Source of the DNA: Climacium dendroides
Lineage: Eukaryota > Streptophyta > Bryopsida > Hypnales > Climaciaceae
Direction of reading: 5' to 3'
Assembly: GCA_950106755.1 (NCBI GenBank)
Contig: OX467082.1
Span: 1,302,001-1,366,000 of the forward strand
Length of the DNA stretch: 64,000 nt
Shown: positions 61,401 to 64,000 of the stretch, piece by piece
Numbering within the stretch: the stretch's first letter is position 1
Layout: each line of letters begins with the position of its first letter
Notes under the pieces: model-generated
The model's database searches: none
What the model saw: the letters and a program-made list of their open reading frames with translations, nothing else
What the model was told of the DNA's origin: nothing
Program-made: the position numbers and the translations under genes

Positions 61401-61530
61401 CACTACAAGATAATTGAGTGTTTTAAGTACAGTCCAAGTAGTATAGTCCTATAATTTATGACCTAAAGGTCATAAATTATTGGACTATACTACTAGGACT
61501 ATACTTAAATTACCTTTTTCTCTTGTAGTG
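61401..61530. mobile_element. CACTA-like MITE, 130 bp
   Basis: Ends CACTACAAGA and TCTTGTAGTG, with a palindromic interior (AGTATAGTCCTATAATTTATG against CATAAATTATTGGACTATACT) and a TAT duplication at 61398-61400 and 61531-61533. It sits in the loop between the 870-bp inverted arms. Confidence 0.9.
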
Positions 61531-62331
61531 TATAGAAGATGCTAAAAAGATGGATGACAAAAGATATTTTCTTAGTAAATTTTGACAATATTTATATCTT
61601 TATTTTCAATCTAAATTTTAAATACTAATAATGATTTTAAAAAATATGAGTCCAACTACACTAATGATGGTAAATAGTATTGGCAGCAAATTGAAAGAAA
61701 TATAGATTACGAAGCATAATACTAAATGTCAACAATTTTCTTAATGTTACCAACACTAAATTTCAACATAGACACTAATTGTCAACTACTGGATATAAAT
61801 TTTTTACAAGTTTATATTTAGTGTTATATATTATTTCATTAAATTATAGGGAGGGAGAGAGGAAGGCAAGGAAGGTAGTTTTAATGTTCAACTCTATATA
61901 CAAATTGCAACTACTTGGAATTTAGAGTGTGTGGGATAAAAGGCATGTAACACTATTAGTAACATAACACTAAATACCATCATTAGTGTAGTATTATGAA
62001 GTTTTCTAAGACTAATTTCTACTCTAATTCGAAATTTTGTAAAATCCTTCAAATTAAATATTTTATTATAATTCAAATTTTAAATCTATATCTATTATTT
62101 TTAGATTTCCTAATTATAGGTGACACAAATTTTTGACTTACACCATAATATTCTAAACTATAGTGTATAACTATAATGAAATTTTCATATTTTTTTAAAC
62201 CATTTTTTGTATTTAATATAAATTTCTTTCACTTATTCTTTATAAATTCAAAATAATCTCAAATATCTTGGTGAAAGTTTGAAATTTTTAAGATGTATAG
62301 GAGACATGTGATTTTGACTTTGAAATATAAA

Positions 62332-63199
62332 ATCATACTACTAAAATCATAACTCCCTCTGTAATATCATAAATGCTACCATTAATACTAGTGGCTCGTG
62401 CTTGCTATGCTAGGTATTCATTATATCACATATTAGTCAAATTTTGATATACTTGAATAGAATGCATGATAATGATTTCAATAAGTCTTTAAAATAATTA
62501 TTTTAAATATTTTGTAAAAATATTTCCAATCATGCATACATAGAAATTGTATTTTCACACAATGTGATATTACAGAAATAAAGTAGCAATTTGCAATCAC
62601 TTTTGTAATATCATTTTTTACAAAGGGTGATATTATAGAAAAATATAGTTGTTGCAATTAAGGTGATATTAAAGAGGATCCATAGGATGATATTATAGAG
62701 GTAGCAAATCCATTACTTCTCTTGGCTTTACACTTCTTTGCACTTCTATGATTTTATGCTTTTGTGAGCTTTGAGCTTTCATGATTTCAATTTTCTATTG
62801 GTACTACCAAATGAATTGAAAAATTTATTCAATTGAAGCATATTTGGATTTCACAATAATTAAGTTGTTCACAAAGTTTTTTAGATTTATAAATTTTTCT
62901 TTTCAATTCTTCAATTTGGGTTGCCATTCTTTGTAACAATGAAGTCAAATTTCTAATGCATTCTAATGTATGTGTATCTTTTATAGTATTTACCATTGCA
63001 TATGTTTTATTCATCATTCAATAAATTTCTATTGTATATTTCACTATATGCTTACTTATAAAAAAAATTATACAAAGATTTTAGCCATTTTTATTTGAAG
63101 ATTTATTGAAATTTTTGTTCTACATTCTATCTAATACATAATTTTTTTTATAAAATTGTAATGATGAATGCGTAGCATAGCAAGCACCAACCGCTAGTT
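62332..63199 (-). repeat. Right arm of the 870-bp inverted repeat
   Basis: Reverse complement of 59807-60680. The 62-residue frames in the two arms differ at only a few residues, so the duplication is fairly young. Confidence 0.85.
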
Positions 63200-63722
63200 C
63201 ATACTACTAAAATCATAAGTCTCTCTGTAATATCACAAATGTTATTATTAATACTAGGGGCTTGTGCTTGCTATGCTACGCATTCATTGTATCACATATT
63301 AATAAAAATTTGATATATTTGAATAGAATGCATGATAATGATTTCGATAAGTCTTTAAAATAATTATTTTAAATTCACAACAATTAAATTGCTCACGAAG
63401 CTTCTAAGATTTATAAAGTTTTTTTTTAAAAGTTTCTATTTGGTTTGCTATTGTTTGTAACAATTAATTCGAATTTCTAATGCATTCTAATGTATGTGTA
63501 TCTTTTACCATATTCATCATTGTATGTATATCATTCATCATTCATTAAATTTCTATTGTTTATATCAATATATGTTTATTTATAAAAAAATTATATGAAG
63601 ATTTTAGTAATTTTTATCTGAAGATTTATTGAAATTCTTGATCTTCATTCTATTTAATAGATAAAAATTCTAATGAAATTCTAATGGTGAATGCATAGCA
63701 TAGCAAGCACCAACCACTAACA
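63200..63722 (-). repeat. Internally deleted third copy of the MITE-like unit
   Basis: Directly follows the right arm in the same orientation. It starts with the same ATACTACTAAAATCATAA flank and GCTTGTGCTTGCTATGCTACG end. It then jumps across a deletion of about 345 bp (after TAATTATTTTAAA) and ends GCATAGCAAGCACCAACCA. Confidence 0.8.
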
Positions 63723-64000
63723 TAAAATTAAAAAATTCCAATCAAACTTTGCAAAAAATATAACATACACAACTAAACATTTACTATTATTTACTACTAT
63801 TATTATGGGGTTACCAAGTAAGAAGTCCCATTTAACTATAAAAAAATTCCTTGCTCTTTTAAAATGAAAATCTTACAAATCCTAATCCACTTTACTTAGT
63901 GTAGTTACATTACTATTCCATAAAGAAATGGATATAAATAACTTTATCACCCTAATGAAGATCACAACAAAGATAGCCCTCTCAAAATTGAGATTGACAA
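63723..64000. other. AT-rich end of window, no gene
   Basis: Nothing recognised. Confidence 0.5.

Noticed and set aside
1..64000. CRISPR arrays, tRNA or rRNA genes
   Set aside because: No regular repeat-spacer pattern and no recognisable tRNA or rRNA sequence was found by eye. A tRNA scan was not possible here.

Overview
The window is nuclear DNA of a land plant. The evidence is spliced genes with GT-AG introns, teloboxes (AAACCCTAA) near 5' ends, a plant-type BRR2 with the plant N-terminus, a plastid-targeted NmrA-like protein and CACTA-type MITEs. The AT-rich spacers full of decayed repeats, and the transposase type, would fit a non-seed plant (bryophyte, lycophyte or fern). That placement is inference.

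Region 1 (426-14163) is the most unusual part. It is one 13,738-bp DNA transposon with 30-bp terminal inverted repeats (29/30 identical) and a 4-bp target duplication, AATA. It holds three spliced genes. The first is a decayed DDE-type transposase on the plus strand (1515-6025). The second is a SUVR-like pre-SET/SET/post-SET histone H3K9 methyltransferase on the minus strand (about 6604-8082). The third is a minus-strand gene for a basic/disordered, coiled-coil and RING-H2 protein (8917-12818). The palindrome AGTACT is strongly enriched through the element and rare elsewhere. In-frame stops in the transposase are only TGA or TAG, which suggests decay by deamination of methylated cytosine.

Region 2 (14164-19600) is AT-rich repeat debris with a large palindrome between direct repeats. 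A small TATA-driven gene for a possible secreted peptide follows (19627-19842, minus).

Region 3 (20514-28081, minus) is an intact four-exon gene for the U5 snRNP helicase BRR2. Region 4 (31959-35201, plus) is a seven-exon NmrA-like Rossmann-fold gene with a predicted plastid transit peptide.

Region 5 (35.6-47.7 kb) is repeat-rich. It has tandem repeats, a decayed retroelement-type ORF split by a hairpin MITE, a second fragment of the same family, a fold-back, and a 3.6-kb Tc1/mariner element with about 955-bp inverted repeats and a dead transposase. Region 6 (47.7-51.3 kb) holds repeats with recurring inverted-repeat cores.

Region 7 contains a six-exon class I glutamine amidotransferase-like gene with an altered catalytic triad (51370-53088), an acidic-repeat ORF (55077-55739) and a tail-anchored RING E3 ligase of the RMA/RNF5 type (56799-57602). 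That ligase faces a possible divergent gene. From 58.3 kb to the end there are tandem and inverted MITE-like repeats and no gene that I can support.

The host genes (BRR2 in splicing, NmrA-like, GATase-like, RMA-like) are unrelated neighbours separated by repeats. The functionally linked set is the cargo of the 13.7-kb transposon.
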